From assembly GCF_010667655.1 (NCBI RefSeq), contig NZ_WHZU01000005.1, positions 124,001 through 188,000 of the forward strand: 64,000 nucleotides of DNA, in the 5' to 3' direction. Positions 17,092 through 26,092 of the stretch are shown here, in pieces (within the stretch, counting starts at the first letter, position 1; each line of letters opens with the position of its first letter). The notes under the pieces are model-generated. The model had not been told where the DNA came from, ran no database searches, and saw nothing but the letters and a program-made list of their open reading frames with translations. The DNA is from Bifidobacterium saimiriisciurei. Its GTDB lineage: Bacteria; Actinomycetota; Actinomycetes; Actinomycetales; Bifidobacteriaceae. The position numbers and the translations under genes were made by a program.

Positions 17092-18720
17092 TCAGTCCTG
17101 GTCGAGTTCCAGCAGGTCGTCGATGGTCTGGCGGCGGAGCATCACACTGGCTCCGGATCCGCTCACGCCCACGACGGCGGGGATGAGCGCTTGGTTGTAG
17201 TTGCTGGCCATCGTGCGGCCGTAGGCGCCGGTGACGGGCACGGCGAGGATGTCGCCGCGCTTCGTGTCGGCGGGCAGGCGCACCTCGTGCACCACGATGT
17301 CGCCGGACTCGCAGTGCATGCCGACCACGCGGGCGAGCATGGTCTCCTCGGAGCCGGCGCGGTTGGCGAGACGGGCCGTGTAATCGGCGCCGTAGAGGGC
17401 CGGACGGATGTTGTCGCTCATGCCGCCGTCGACGGAGACGTACACGCGCTCGTCGATGGGGTTGCCGGCGGAATCCTTGGCGTCGGTCAGATGCACGGGC
17501 TTGATGGTGCCCACACGGTAGAGGGTCACGCCGGCCGGTGCCACGATCCAGCGGCCCGGCTCGAACGAGATGGCGGGCGCGGGCATGCCGAGCGCGCGGT
17601 TGACGGAGGCCACGGCGTCGGCGAGGCGCTTGAGCTCCACGCGCACGTCCATGGAGTCCTCGCCGTCGGTGTAGGCCACGGAGTAGCCGCCGCCGAGGTC
17701 GACCTCGGGCAGCGTGTAGGCGTCGGTCGCGTAGAAGGTCTTGCGCAGCAGCATCATGCGCTTGGCCGCCTGGATGAACGCGTCGGCGTCGTGGATGTTG
17801 GAGCCGATGTGCGAATGGATGCCCACGAGCTCGAGGTCGTCGCCGAACGAGGCGATGCTCTTGAGCACGGCGAGCGCGGGGCCGTCGGCCACGACGGTCA
17901 TGGCCTTGGCGAGCGCCTTGTCGGCGTCGGAGACCTCTTCGTGGCTCAGGTCGTACGGGTATTTGATGTCGTAGCGCAGTTCGCGTTCCGGCTTGCCGTC
18001 GACGGCGGCTGAATCGGCGGCGGAGTTCGCGGTGGAGAGCCGGGCGTTCGTGGCGGCGGGCGTCACGTCGCCGAGGTCGTCGAGCACGCCGAGTGCGGCG
18101 GTGTCGGCGCCGGCGGGCAGCAGCGGCACGCCGAACTTCTGGTCCTCGTGCGCGGTGGAGATGTATTCGTGGCCGCCGGCGTGGATGCCGGAGGTCACGC
18201 GCAGCATGACCTTGGCGCGCTTGCCGAGCCGGTGGGCGATCGCGGCGATGCGGGCGGGTTCGTCGGCCGAGTCGATGACGATCTTGGCGAAGTCGTTCTT
18301 CACGGCGAGTTCGATTTCGGCGTCGGTCTTGTTGTTGCCGTGCAGCACGAGACGGCGGCCGGGGGCGCCGGCGGCGAGCGCGATGCGCATCTCGCCCATG
18401 GTGCAGGTGTCGACGTGCATGCCGGCGTCGATGACCTCGCGCACGATGCGCTTGGAGAGGAACGCCTTGCCGGCGAAGCTCACGTGCGTGATGGAGTTGG
18501 CGAAGGCGTCGGCGGCGGCGCGCACGAAGTAGCGCGCGCGGCCGGCGACCTCGTCGGTGTCGATGAGGTAGAGCGGCGAGCCGAATTCGTCGAGCAGGGA
18601 TTCGGCGGTGCGTCCGTGGAATTCGATGGCCCCGTCGCCATCGATCGTGGTGGCCGCCGGCCAGATCGGCGTGATGCCCTTGCCCATCGCGAATGCCTTC
18701 TCCTCGGTCTTCCCGCTCAT
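17092..18720 (-). CDS. lysA: Diaminopimelate decarboxylase
   Basis: A 542-residue fold-III PLP enzyme that makes lysine from meso-diaminopimelate. The PLP lysine lies in VSFAGKAFLSK; other blocks are GIHSHIGSNI, VDLGGGYSVAY, FEPGRWIVAPAG, CESGD and GAYGRTMASNYN. It is roughly 90-100 residues longer than common LysA proteins. The extra sequence, roughly residues 218-280, is an Ala/Ser/Asp-rich stretch (PAATNARLSTANSAADSAAV) between the barrel strands. The ATG at 18720 with GGAGCG upstream was preferred to the longer frame. argS lies upstream but is separated by 850 bases of repeats, so lysA probably has its own promoter. Confidence 0.94.
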   Translation of the reverse strand: MSGKTEEKAFAMGKGITPIWPAATTIDGDGAIEFHGRTAESLLDEFGSPLYLIDTDEVAGRARYFVRAAADAFANSITHVSFAGKAFLSKRIVREVIDAGMHVDTCTMGEMRIALAAGAPGRRLVLHGNNKTDAEIELAVKNDFAKIVIDSADEPARIAAIAHRLGKRAKVMLRVTSGIHAGGHEYISTAHEDQKFGVPLLPAGADTAALGVLDDLGDVTPAATNARLSTANSAADSAAVDGKPERELRYDIKYPYDLSHEEVSDADKALAKAMTVVADGPALAVLKSIASFGDDLELVGIHSHIGSNIHDADAFIQAAKRMMLLRKTFYATDAYTLPEVDLGGGYSVAYTDGEDSMDVRVELKRLADAVASVNRALGMPAPAISFEPGRWIVAPAGVTLYRVGTIKPVHLTDAKDSAGNPIDERVYVSVDGGMSDNIRPALYGADYTARLANRAGSEETMLARVVGMHCESGDIVVHEVRLPADTKRGDILAVPVTGAYGRTMASNYNQALIPAVVGVSGSGASVMLRRQTIDDLLELDQD

Positions 18721-18962
18721 CGTCGCTCCATTCTGTGCTCGTCGGTGTTCGCGTATCGGCGTCTGCGACTCCGTGTCACGCATTGGTTTTTACGCACCCA
18801 TTGTCGTCCGCGAACCGTTCATAAATTACGTACGGTACCGTCAATTCTGCCAGATGCCGCGCCGACCGGCCCCCGCCGTCCCATAACGGGATAGTCGGCC
18901 ACAGCGTGGTTTCGTTTGCGGCTTGACGATGTCATGGAACGCATAATCGTATTATTTTTCGC

Positions 18963-19280
18963 TTCCGTGCCATGATTCTTCGTCACGGAGCAGGCAATCC
19001 GACGTTTTTGCCGTTCCCTGGCATAATCATCACCATGCCGGCAACAGGAAACCGCATGATTTCAAGGCTCCGTTCACCTGTTCATCGTCAAAATCCGTCA
19101 CGGAATACGAAAAAGGACGTGCGTTCCATTCCGTGCCAGGTTTTTCTGCCACGGAACCATTTTTTAATCGGAAAATCGGTTCCGTGACAAAGTCGTTTGG
19201 CACGGAAGGAATTTTCCCCGATAAAACCAACTCCATGACGTTTTCTCTGCCATGGCGTTCGTGGTTTCCGATACAACCAC
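18963..19280. repeat. Array of TTCCGTG...CACGGAA palindromes, about 51-bp steps
   Basis: Hairpin units of about 28 bases occur at 18963-18990, 19014-19050, 19129-19156, 19180-19207 and 19231-19255. The best pair TTCCGTGCCAG with CTGCCACGGAA and TTCCGTGAC with GGCACGGAA. Start-to-start distances are 51, 115, 51 and 51 bases. An isolated half site (TCACGGAA) lies at 19098. The region is AT-richer than its neighbours, and no ORF in it has a ribosome site or family resemblance. It fills the gap between argS and lysA. Confidence 0.7.
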
Positions 19281-19410
19281 CCCCGTGCCCGGAATCATTC
19301 GGCCATATAACGTCTCATTGCCGGATGACAAGGCCGTCCCATGGGGTTGCCAGCCGTCGAGATGCAGCGAGGAATACGTGACGATGGAGATACGGCGAGC
19401 GCAATCATAA

Positions 19411-19488
19411 AGGGGTTTGTGGGATCTAATCCGATCGTGTAGAGCTGGTTTTCGGCTCCCTCATGATCGGATGGACCCACAAACCCCG
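19411..19488 (-). terminator. Large imperfect stem-loop downstream of argS
   Basis: GGGGTTTGTGGG at the left end pairs with CCCACAAACCCC at the right end; the stem continues through ATCCGATCGTG/CATGATCGGAT and ends in a GAGC/GGCTC tip. This gives a 78-base arm-to-arm structure. No T run follows on the minus strand. It may be a terminator, an RNA-protecting element or the remnant of a small mobile element. Confidence 0.5.
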
Positions 19489-19510
19489 GAATGTCCGGAA
19501 TCAGTGGATT

Positions 19511-19555
19511 GTTCCGCGACAGGGACGACCCTATCGAGCCCCGTCGCGGAACAGC
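19511..19555 (-). terminator. Hairpin just after the argS stop
   Basis: GTTCCGCGAC pairs perfectly with GTCGCGGAAC, with the stem end 17 bases past the argS stop codon. It is probably the first part of the argS transcript end. Confidence 0.55.
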
Positions 19556-19571
19556 GGAGGTCCGAAGGGCA

Positions 19572-21350
19572 TCACATCTTTTCCGGAGCGGTGACGCCGA
19601 GGAGGTCGAGGCCGTTGGCGATGACCTGCTTGGCGGCGTCGTTGAGGCGCAGTCGGGCGGCGGCGCGGGCCGGCTCGGGGCTCTTGGCGATTTCGAGGGC
19701 GGCGCGCTCGGCTTCGGGCAGACGCTGTTCGGCGTCGGTCAGGGCCATGGGGGCCACGCGTTCGGCGGCGTACCACTTGTGGTAGCGGCCGGCCAGATCC
19801 TCGAGGTAGTGGGCCACGCGATGCGGCTCGCGGCCGTCTCCGGCCAGCGTGATCATGCTCGGGTACTGGGCGAGGGCGGCGAGCAGGTCGCCGTCGGCCT
19901 CGGTGTCGAGCAGCGCGAGGTCGGCGCCTTCGGTGGTGACGCCGGCGGCGGCCGCGTTGCGGTCCACGTTGCAGCTGCGCGCGTGTGCGTACTGCACGTA
20001 GTACACGGGGTTCTCGTTGGTGTGGCTGGCGAGCAGGTCGAGGTCGATGTCCACGCTCTGGTTGTAGTCGGTGCGGGCCAGCGAGTAGCGGGCGGCGTCC
20101 ACGCCGATGGCCTCGACGAGGTCGTCGAGCGTCACGACGTTGCCGGCGCGCTTGCTCATGCGCACGGGCTTGCCGTCCTTCATCACGTTGACGAGCTGGC
20201 CGATGAGGATCTGCATGTTCTCGCCCGGCTTGTCGCCGAACGCGGCGCACATGGCCATCATGCGGCCGATGTAGCCGTGGTGGTCGGCGCCGAGCATGTA
20301 GATGGCCACGTCGGCGGGGTTCACGTCGCGGTGGCGCTTGTTGCGGTAGTAGGCGATGTCGGCGGCGAAGTACGCGGCGTTGCCGTCGGACTTGATGATC
20401 ACGCGGTCCTTGTCGTCGCCGTGCTTGGTGGAGGCGAACCAGGTGGCGCCGTCCTTCTCGTAGATGTCGCCGCGCTCGCGCAGGTCGGCGATGGCCTTCT
20501 CGACCTCGCCGTCCTGGTAGAGGCTGTTCTCGTGGAACCAGACGTCGAAGTTCACGCGGAACTCCTTCATCGACTTCTGGATCTCGGCGAACATCATCGG
20601 CACGGCGCGCTTGCGGAACTCCTCGCGCTGTTCGGAGTCGCCTTCGGAACCGTCTTCGGCGGTCACGCGCGGCAGGGCGAGCACGTCGATGCCGTCGGCC
20701 TTGGCCTCGTCGATCACACGCTGGGCGATCTCGTCGATGTAGGCGCCCTTGTAGCCGTCGGCCGGGGTCTCCTCGCCGTGGGCGGCGGCGACCAGCGAAC
20801 GGGCGAAGCGGTTGATCTGCTCGCCATGGTCGTTGAAGTAGTATTCGCGCACGACCTTGGCGCCGTTGGCTTCGAGCACGCGGGCCATGGAGTCGCCGAC
20901 GGCGGCCCAGCGGGTGCCGCCGATGTGGATGGGGCCGGTGGGGTTGGCGGAGACGAACTCGAGGTTGAGGGTCTTGCCGTTCAGATGCTCGTTGCGGCCG
21001 AACGCCTCACCGGCCTCGAGCACGGTGTCGACGATGCCGGCGGCGGAGGCGGAGTCGAGCGTGATGTTGATGAAGCCGGGGCCGGCGATCTCCACGGACT
21101 TGACGCCGTCGTTCTTCTCGAGTTCGGGGGCGAACAGCTCGGCGAGGTCGCGCGGCTTCATGTCGGCCTTCTTGGCCAGCTGCATGGCGATGTTGGTGGC
21201 CCAGTCACCGTGTGCGCGATCCTTCGGACGCATCACGGTGATCTTCTCGACCGGGGGGATCAGGTCGGCGGTGAGCTCGCCTGCGGTGCCGGCCGCGGCG
21301 AGGTCGTGGGCAATTGCGGAAATCAGTTCACTAAGCGCTTCAGGACTCAT
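19572..21350 (-). CDS. argS: Arginyl-tRNA synthetase
   Basis: A 592-residue class I aminoacyl-tRNA synthetase. The HIGH-type signature appears as NPTGPIHIGGTRWAAVGD and the KMSKS-like loop as RMSKRAGNVV. The N-terminal Arg-S additional domain and C-terminal DALR-type anticodon domain are in place, and length is normal. No Shine-Dalgarno is visible before the ATG; TAGACT lies seven bases upstream, so the message could be leaderless. In many actinobacteria argS directly precedes lysA; here both are present in that order but far apart. A tRNA-Arg gene is also in the window at 25 kb. Confidence 0.96.
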   Translation of the reverse strand: MSPEALSELISAIAHDLAAAGTAGELTADLIPPVEKITVMRPKDRAHGDWATNIAMQLAKKADMKPRDLAELFAPELEKNDGVKSVEIAGPGFINITLDSASAAGIVDTVLEAGEAFGRNEHLNGKTLNLEFVSANPTGPIHIGGTRWAAVGDSMARVLEANGAKVVREYYFNDHGEQINRFARSLVAAAHGEETPADGYKGAYIDEIAQRVIDEAKADGIDVLALPRVTAEDGSEGDSEQREEFRKRAVPMMFAEIQKSMKEFRVNFDVWFHENSLYQDGEVEKAIADLRERGDIYEKDGATWFASTKHGDDKDRVIIKSDGNAAYFAADIAYYRNKRHRDVNPADVAIYMLGADHHGYIGRMMAMCAAFGDKPGENMQILIGQLVNVMKDGKPVRMSKRAGNVVTLDDLVEAIGVDAARYSLARTDYNQSVDIDLDLLASHTNENPVYYVQYAHARSCNVDRNAAAAGVTTEGADLALLDTEADGDLLAALAQYPSMITLAGDGREPHRVAHYLEDLAGRYHKWYAAERVAPMALTDAEQRLPEAERAALEIAKSPEPARAAARLRLNDAAKQVIANGLDLLGVTAPEKM

Positions 21351-21411
21351 TCTTCAAAGTCTACCGGCAACGCTGACAGCCTGACAGCCGCAGGGCCTTC
21401 CGCCGGCCCGC

Positions 21412-22905
21412 CTACCTCTTGTGCTTGCGACGCCACGCCTCGCGCCCGTAGTGGAACGCATAGCAGAGCGCCACGAACGGGATCATGTAGTACAACGTGG
21501 ACCGCTGCGATTCGTCGAGCACCACGAGCACCAGCGCAAGCGCGCACATCACGATGGCCGCCCACGGCACGAACGGGTATCCGGGCGCCTTGTAACCCAA
21601 TTCGTCCACACTGTGCCCGTCGGCCACCCACTGACGACGGAAGCGGATCTGGCATACGGCCACCGACGCCCACACCACGATGGTCGCCAGTCCCGAGACG
21701 GCCACCAGCGCCAGATACACGGTGCTGGCCGCGATCACCGATGAGAGCAGCGCCAGCAGGCTGCCGGCCATGCTCACCATGACGGCGAACACGGGCACGC
21801 CGCGGAAGTTGGTCTTGGCGAGTTTCATCGGCAGCATCCGCTCCTTGGCCAGCGACCACACCATGCGCGAGCACACGTAGAGTCCCGAGTTCGCGGCCGA
21901 AAGCACGGCCGTCAGCACCACGAAGTTCATCACGTCGCCGGCGAACGGCATGCCGATGGACTGGAACACCAGCACGAACGGGCTGGTCTCCACGCCGGAC
22001 TTGTGCCAGGGAATCAGCGCGGCCATCACGGCGATCGAGCCGATGAAGAAGATGGCGAGGCGCAGCACCGTGGTGTGCACGGCCTTCGGGATGGCCGCGC
22101 CCGGGTCCTTCGTCTCGCCTGCGGCCACGCCCACGACCTCGGTGCCGGAGAACGCGAACACGACCGTAAGCAGCGTGGAGAATATCGGCGCGATGCCGTT
22201 GGGCAGCAGGCCGTCGGACACGAAGTTGCCGAACAGCGGCGCATGGTCGTATCCGGCGATGGGAATCGCCCCGAAGATCGCCAGCAGACCGATGATGATG
22301 AACGCCACGATGGCGAACACCTTGATGGATGCGAACCAGAACTCCGATTCGCCATACAGGCGTACGGAAAGAATGTTCAGGGCGAAGACGACCACGATGA
22401 ACACCGCGCTCCACACCCATGCCGGGCTGCCGGGGAACCAACGTTGCATGAGCAGGCCCGCCGCCGTGAATTCGGAGGCGAGCGCCACGGCCCAGTTGAG
22501 CCAGTAGAGGATCGCGATGGTGAACGCCGTGCCCGGTCCGATGAACCGGTTGGCGTACAGGTGGAAGCTGCCGGCGTACGGCATGGCCACGGAAAGCTCG
22601 CCGAGGCAGAGCATCACGAAGTACACGAGCATCGAGCCGATGGCGTAGGCGAGGATCGCGCCGAGCGGTCCGGCCTGCTGGATCGTGTATCCGGAGCTCA
22701 GGAACAGTCCGGTGCCGATGACGCCGCCGAGCGAGATCATGGTCAGGTGGCGTGATTCCATCTTGCGTTCGAGACCGTTGGCCTCGGGTTCCTGCGTCTT
22801 CGTCGTCGCGGCGGTTCGGGGCCCTGCGGCGTTCCGCGGCTTCGCGGTATCGTTCGATTCCACGGTATCCTGCGGCTCTGCCTTGCGCTGCTGTTCTTTC
22901 GTCAC
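21412..22905 (-). CDS. APC-family amino acid permease
   Basis: A 497-residue, twelve-helix inner-membrane transporter. It has a polar 50-residue N-terminal tail and then the family signature SLGGVIGTGLFLSSG, LGELSVAMPYAGSF and FSGTEVVGVAAGE. It most resembles the amino-acid transporter (AAT) branch that includes lysine, proline and aromatic permeases; the substrate cannot be fixed from sequence. The start is GTG at 22905 with no good ribosome site, so a later start near residue 49 is possible. It is the next minus-strand gene upstream of argS, separated by 61 bases. Confidence 0.88.
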   Translation of the reverse strand: MTKEQQRKAEPQDTVESNDTAKPRNAAGPRTAATTKTQEPEANGLERKMESRHLTMISLGGVIGTGLFLSSGYTIQQAGPLGAILAYAIGSMLVYFVMLCLGELSVAMPYAGSFHLYANRFIGPGTAFTIAILYWLNWAVALASEFTAAGLLMQRWFPGSPAWVWSAVFIVVVFALNILSVRLYGESEFWFASIKVFAIVAFIIIGLLAIFGAIPIAGYDHAPLFGNFVSDGLLPNGIAPIFSTLLTVVFAFSGTEVVGVAAGETKDPGAAIPKAVHTTVLRLAIFFIGSIAVMAALIPWHKSGVETSPFVLVFQSIGMPFAGDVMNFVVLTAVLSAANSGLYVCSRMVWSLAKERMLPMKLAKTNFRGVPVFAVMVSMAGSLLALLSSVIAASTVYLALVAVSGLATIVVWASVAVCQIRFRRQWVADGHSVDELGYKAPGYPFVPWAAIVMCALALVLVVLDESQRSTLYYMIPFVALCYAFHYGREAWRRKHKR

Positions 22906-22975
22906 CCCAGAAGACTACCGCAAGCCATCCAAAAACGGTAATCCACCCAGCCAAAGCCGGTGGCCCGCGCCGACC

Positions 22976-23944
22976 TCATGCCGCCGGCCCCTTCCGATTC
23001 GTCCTCGTCATCACGCGGCGCACCAGCATGAACGGCCCGACGAATGCGGCCACGTTCATCACGATCGCGACCGCTGTCGCCGGCACCACCCACCGGGCGT
23101 CGACCGTCGGCAGGCTGACCGCCATGAACGTGCACGATATGAATACGCCCAGCAGCATCAGGAACAGCACCTTGGGATGCTCGTAGATATGGGCGAACGG
23201 CCGGTTCGTCCTTATGTCGTCGTGTTGCACGTCTTCGATGCGCATGCCGCCGGATTCCACGACCCCCGGCTGCGATTCGTCCCGATTCGTCATGAGGATG
23301 AACGCGCACAGCAGCATCAGCAACGCGACGACCACCGCGAACAATGCGATGAATCCCAACGAAAACCATGTGGATTCCACATGCGGGGCCATGCTGCCGT
23401 GGAAGTCCCCCTGATAGACGGTGGCCTGACCGTTCAGCAGCTTCACGCCGCCCGCAACCCGCCGTCCGTCATGCACGAACGTGATGTCGCCATATGAGGA
23501 GACGCCGCGATACATCGGATAATCAAGATCCTCCAACGCCTGAAACATGCGGCCGTCGGAACGGATGTCGCTGATGCCGCAGGCCGATTCCAGCATGCTC
23601 GGCGTCACGCTTTTCCTTGGTTCCCCCGCCGCGCTGGATGCGGCCATCAGCACACCGGCGGCCGCCGTGCCGACGTACCACAGCACGAAGTTCGCGATGC
23701 GTGCGGCCATCGGCGTCATGCCGACCGGCATCATGACGCCGCGCCGCGCCGGCTTCGCGGCCAGGGCCGCCTGCCGCGCGTAGTATTCGCGTTCGCGCGA
23801 AAGACGGGTGAGCCATCGGGCGAGGCAGCCCACCGCGGCCAACGCACCGATGGTTCCGACCACTACATAGGCCAGATTCTGAAGATTGCCCTGGCTCAGC
23901 ATCGTCACCGACGCCGGCAGTGTGCAGATTCGTCGTACGCTCAT
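22976..23944 (-). CDS. Membrane protein of unknown function
   Basis: A 322-residue protein not assigned to a family. Hydrophobic segments are visible near residues 25-45, 80-100, 200-225, 265-285 and 290-310, giving about five membrane helices. Between the second and third lies an extracytoplasmic stretch of roughly 90 residues (with VTPSMLESACGISDIRSDGR and DITFVHDGRRVAG). The start is weakly supported (GGGTGAC before ATG). The next gene upstream encodes a 60-residue two-helix protein with only 33 bases between them, so they may form an operon. Confidence 0.7.
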   Translation of the reverse strand: MSVRRICTLPASVTMLSQGNLQNLAYVVVGTIGALAAVGCLARWLTRLSREREYYARQAALAAKPARRGVMMPVGMTPMAARIANFVLWYVGTAAAGVLMAASSAAGEPRKSVTPSMLESACGISDIRSDGRMFQALEDLDYPMYRGVSSYGDITFVHDGRRVAGGVKLLNGQATVYQGDFHGSMAPHVESTWFSLGFIALFAVVVALLMLLCAFILMTNRDESQPGVVESGGMRIEDVQHDDIRTNRPFAHIYEHPKVLFLMLLGVFISCTFMAVSLPTVDARWVVPATAVAIVMNVAAFVGPFMLVRRVMTRTNRKGPAA

Positions 23945-23977
23945 TCGTCACCCGATCGTGCGTCATTCAATCACGCG

Positions 23978-24160
23978 TCATCCGACGGCGTAGACGATGA
24001 AGATCACCAGAAACGCGGCCGTCGCGACGCCGCCGACCACGGCGAGCGCGAGGCCGAGCGGATACACGGGAATCCTCGTCCTGGCGCGCATGAGTCTCAC
24101 GCCTGCCATCAGCACCGCTGCCGATATGAGCGTCAGGGCGAACATCAACACGAGAAACAT
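23978..24160 (-). CDS. Small two-helix membrane protein
   Basis: A 60-residue ORF with two hydrophobic helices (FLVLMFALTLISAAVLMAG and LGLALAVVGGVATAAFLVIF) joined by the basic loop RLMRARTRIPVYP. It ends 33 bases before the larger membrane protein on the same strand. There is no clear ribosome site. It is supported only by its composition and by its fit in the gap; function unknown. Confidence 0.5.
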   Translation of the reverse strand: MFLVLMFALTLISAAVLMAGVRLMRARTRIPVYPLGLALAVVGGVATAAFLVIFIVYAVG

Positions 24161-24238
24161 GGTTTGTATTGTAGGCCTTTGGATACCGCCATGGCGGTCA
24201 TAACGCACGCGTGCGTGAAAACCGACCGGAATATAGCA

Positions 24239-24293
24239 ACGTCCCCGGTTCCCGTCCGTCATGTATCGAACAACGGATGGGAACCAGGGACGT
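24239..24293 (-). terminator. Long hairpin after ridA
   Basis: ACGTCCCCGGTTCCCGTCCG (24239-24258) pairs with CGGATGGGAACCAGGGACGT (24274-24293) over 20 positions, the two mismatches being G-U in RNA. It starts 16 bases after the ridA stop and has no T tract. Confidence 0.6.
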
Positions 24294-24308
24294 GAGAGCA
24301 GCAGGCAA

Positions 24309-24710
24309 TCAGTCGACGTCGTTGAGCACGGCGATGGCGTCGATCTCCACCAGCGCGCCCTTGGGGATGTTGTTGCCGCCGAACGCCACACGGGCCGGCT
24401 TCACGGAGCCGATGAAAGCCTTGGCGTATTCGCCGTCGATCTCCTTGAAGTCGTCGACGTTCTTCATATAGATGGTGGCGCGCACCACGTTCTCGATGCC
24501 GCTGCCGGCGGCGTCGAGGATGTGCTTGATGTTCTTCAGGGCCTGCGCGGTCTGCTCGCCGGCGGTCGCTCCGGCGAGCTCGCCGGTGTGCGGGTCGATG
24601 CCGAGCTGGCCGGAGACGAACACGAAGCCGTTGGCCTTCACCGCCTGGCTGTATGCGCCGAGCGCGGCGGGCGCGTAGGCGGTCGCGACTTCCTCAAGCT
24701 TGTCTACCAT
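24309..24710 (-). CDS. ridA: RidA-family enamine/imine deaminase
   Basis: A 133-residue protein of the Rid (YjgF/YER057c/UK114) family. Motifs are LGAYSQAVKANGFVFVSGQL, TAQALKNIKHILDAAG, VVRATIYMKNVDDF, KPARVAFGGNNIPKGALVEI. The Arg in KPAR is the carboxylate-binding residue needed for hydrolysing 2-aminoacrylate and related reactive imines made by PLP enzymes, so a true deaminase activity is likely. AAGGG precedes the ATG. It appears monocistronic, ending in a strong hairpin. Confidence 0.92.
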   Translation of the reverse strand: MVDKLEEVATAYAPAALGAYSQAVKANGFVFVSGQLGIDPHTGELAGATAGEQTAQALKNIKHILDAAGSGIENVVRATIYMKNVDDFKEIDGEYAKAFIGSVKPARVAFGGNNIPKGALVEIDAIAVLNDVD

Positions 24711-24924
24711 GATGATTCCCTTCTATGCGAATAACACGAACATACGAAGTATCGAAGTATTTCGTAGTCACGGATTGTACGGCGTATGGCGCGCCGTCAA
24801 CGACGAACGACCGCCATATGGGCGAGGAACGGAACACAGGTCACGAAACGCAAGCAAGGCCCTGAACCATTTCACATACCCGATGAGTACCCGATTTTAT
24901 GGCACATACGAGAAATAAATATCA

Positions 24925-24946
24925 AAAAAACGTTGGAATTCCAACA
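24925..24946 (-). terminator. Terminator of tRNA-Arg
   Basis: On the minus strand GTTGGAATTCCAAC folds on itself and is followed by a seven-base T tract, seven bases after the tRNA discriminator base. Confidence 0.8.
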
Positions 24947-24952
24947 GTCTCG

Positions 24953-25025
24953 TGGGCTCGATGGGATTCGAACCCACGACCTTCTGTTCCGGAGACAGAC
25001 GCTCTATCCACTGAGCTACGAACCC
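24953..25025 (-). tRNA. tRNA-Arg (anticodon CCG)
   Basis: A 73-base cloverleaf on the minus strand. Acceptor GGGTTCG/CGAGCCC has one G-U pair. The D arm is GCTC...GAGC. The anticodon stem TCTGT/ACAGA encloses CTCCGGA, so the anticodon is CCG and reads CGG codons. The T arm GTGGG-TTCGAAT-CCCAT has a terminal wobble. CCA is not encoded. The 24711-24952 stretch up to ridA holds nothing else recognisable. Confidence 0.95.
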
Positions 25026-25110
25026 GAACACCTGTCCGCGGGACCTCCCGCGAACACGCACCCCATTAGTTTACACAACCATCGGACGAAAACAAGCGAC
25101 CTTGGCAATC

Positions 25111-25168
25111 AAAATGCGAGTTGCGGGGCTTCGCTCCGAAAAGACCGAAAGCCCCGCAACTCGCGTTT
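25111..25168. terminator. Bidirectional-looking terminator before the ABC transporter operon end
   Basis: GCGAGTTGCGGGGCTT (25116-25131) and AAGCCCCGCAACTCGC (25149-25164) form a perfect 16-bp stem. ATTTT follows on the minus strand and GTTTTC on the plus strand. It lies 68 bases past the stop of the ATPase gene and separates it from tRNA-Arg. A second stem (GGATTCG/CGAATCC) lies between it and the gene. Confidence 0.8.
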
Positions 25169-25231
25169 TCGTCTCCGGATTCGCGGCCCCAGCCCCGAAT
25201 CCGGAATTTGCAGACCGTTCCGCTACCCTTT

Positions 25232-26092
25232 CTACAGCACCTTGGAGAGGAAGGAGCGCAGGCGCGGGCTCTGCGGATTGCCGAAGATCTGGGCCGGGGT
25301 GCCCTCCTCCTCGATGATGCCGGCGTCGGTGAAGATCACGCGCGTGGAGACCTCGCGGGCGAATGCCATCTCGTGGGTCACGAGCAGCATGGTCATGCCC
25401 TTGTTGGCCAGGTCGCGGATGACCTGCAGCACGTCGCCCACCATCTCGGGGTCGAGCGCGGACGTGGCCTCGTCGAACAGCATGATGTCGGGGTCCATGG
25501 CCAGCGAGCGCGCGATGGCCACGCGCTGCTTCTGGCCGCCGGAGAGCGAGTCGGGGTTGGCGTCGATCTTCTCCTCGAGTCCGACGGTGCGCAGCAGTTC
25601 GAGCGCGCGGGCGCGGGCCTGGTCGGCGGGCACCTTCTTGATGAGCGTGGGCGCGAGCATGATGTTCTCGGCCACGGTCATGTTCGGGAAGAGGTTGAAG
25701 TGCTGGAACACCATGCCGATCTGGGTGCGCACCTTGTCGATGTCGGTCTTCGGGTCGGCGATGTCGTAGCCGTTGACGATCACCGAGCCGGAGGTCGGGG
25801 TGTCGAGGCCGTTGAGGCAGCGCAGGAACGTGGACTTGCCGGCGCCGGACGGGCCGATGATGGAGATCACCTCGCCGGCGTGCACCTGGCAGTCGATGCC
25901 CTTGAGCACCTCGGTCTTGCCGAAGGTCTTGCGCAGGTCGCGCACGTCGATGACGACCTGGCCCTTGTGCTCGGGAACCGCGGGGGCGGCCGAGGCGACC
26001 TCGGGCTGGTGCGTTTCGTGCGTTGCGGCTGCGTTCTCCGCGGCGCCGCCCGTCGTGGTTTCGTTCACCGTGGTTTCGTTCGTCGCGCTCAT
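25232..26092 (-). CDS. Polar amino acid ABC transporter, ATP-binding protein
   Basis: A 286-residue GlnQ/HisP-type ATPase. After an unusual 45-residue Thr/Glu/Ala-rich tail come Walker A (GPSGAGKST), the Q-loop ([10 protein letters not shown]), the signature [16 protein letters not shown], Walker B ([14 protein letters not shown]) and the H-loop ([10 protein letters not shown]). It energises uptake of a polar amino acid, probably glutamine or glutamate. The ATG overlaps the stop of the upstream permease gene by four bases (ATGA), so translation is coupled. The N-terminal tail is not needed for ATPase function and may be a membrane-proximal linker or a wrongly extended start. Confidence 0.93.
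   Translation of the reverse strand: MSATNETTVNETTTGGAAENAAATHETHQPEVASAAPAVPEHKGQVVIDVRDLRKTFGKTEVLKGIDCQVHAGEVISIIGPSGAGKSTFLRCLNGLDTPTSGSVIVNGYDIADPKTDIDKVRTQIGMVFQHFNLFPNMTVAENIMLAPTLIKKVPADQARARALELLRTVGLEEKIDANPDSLSGGQKQRVAIARSLAMDPDIMLFDEATSALDPEMVGDVLQVIRDLANKGMTMLLVTHEMAFAREVSTRVIFTDAGIIEEEGTPAQIFGNPQSPRLRSFLSKVL

Noticed and set aside
19030-19381. Small ORFs of 60-80 residues between argS and lysA
   Set aside because: They are composed of the palindrome array and have no start signals.
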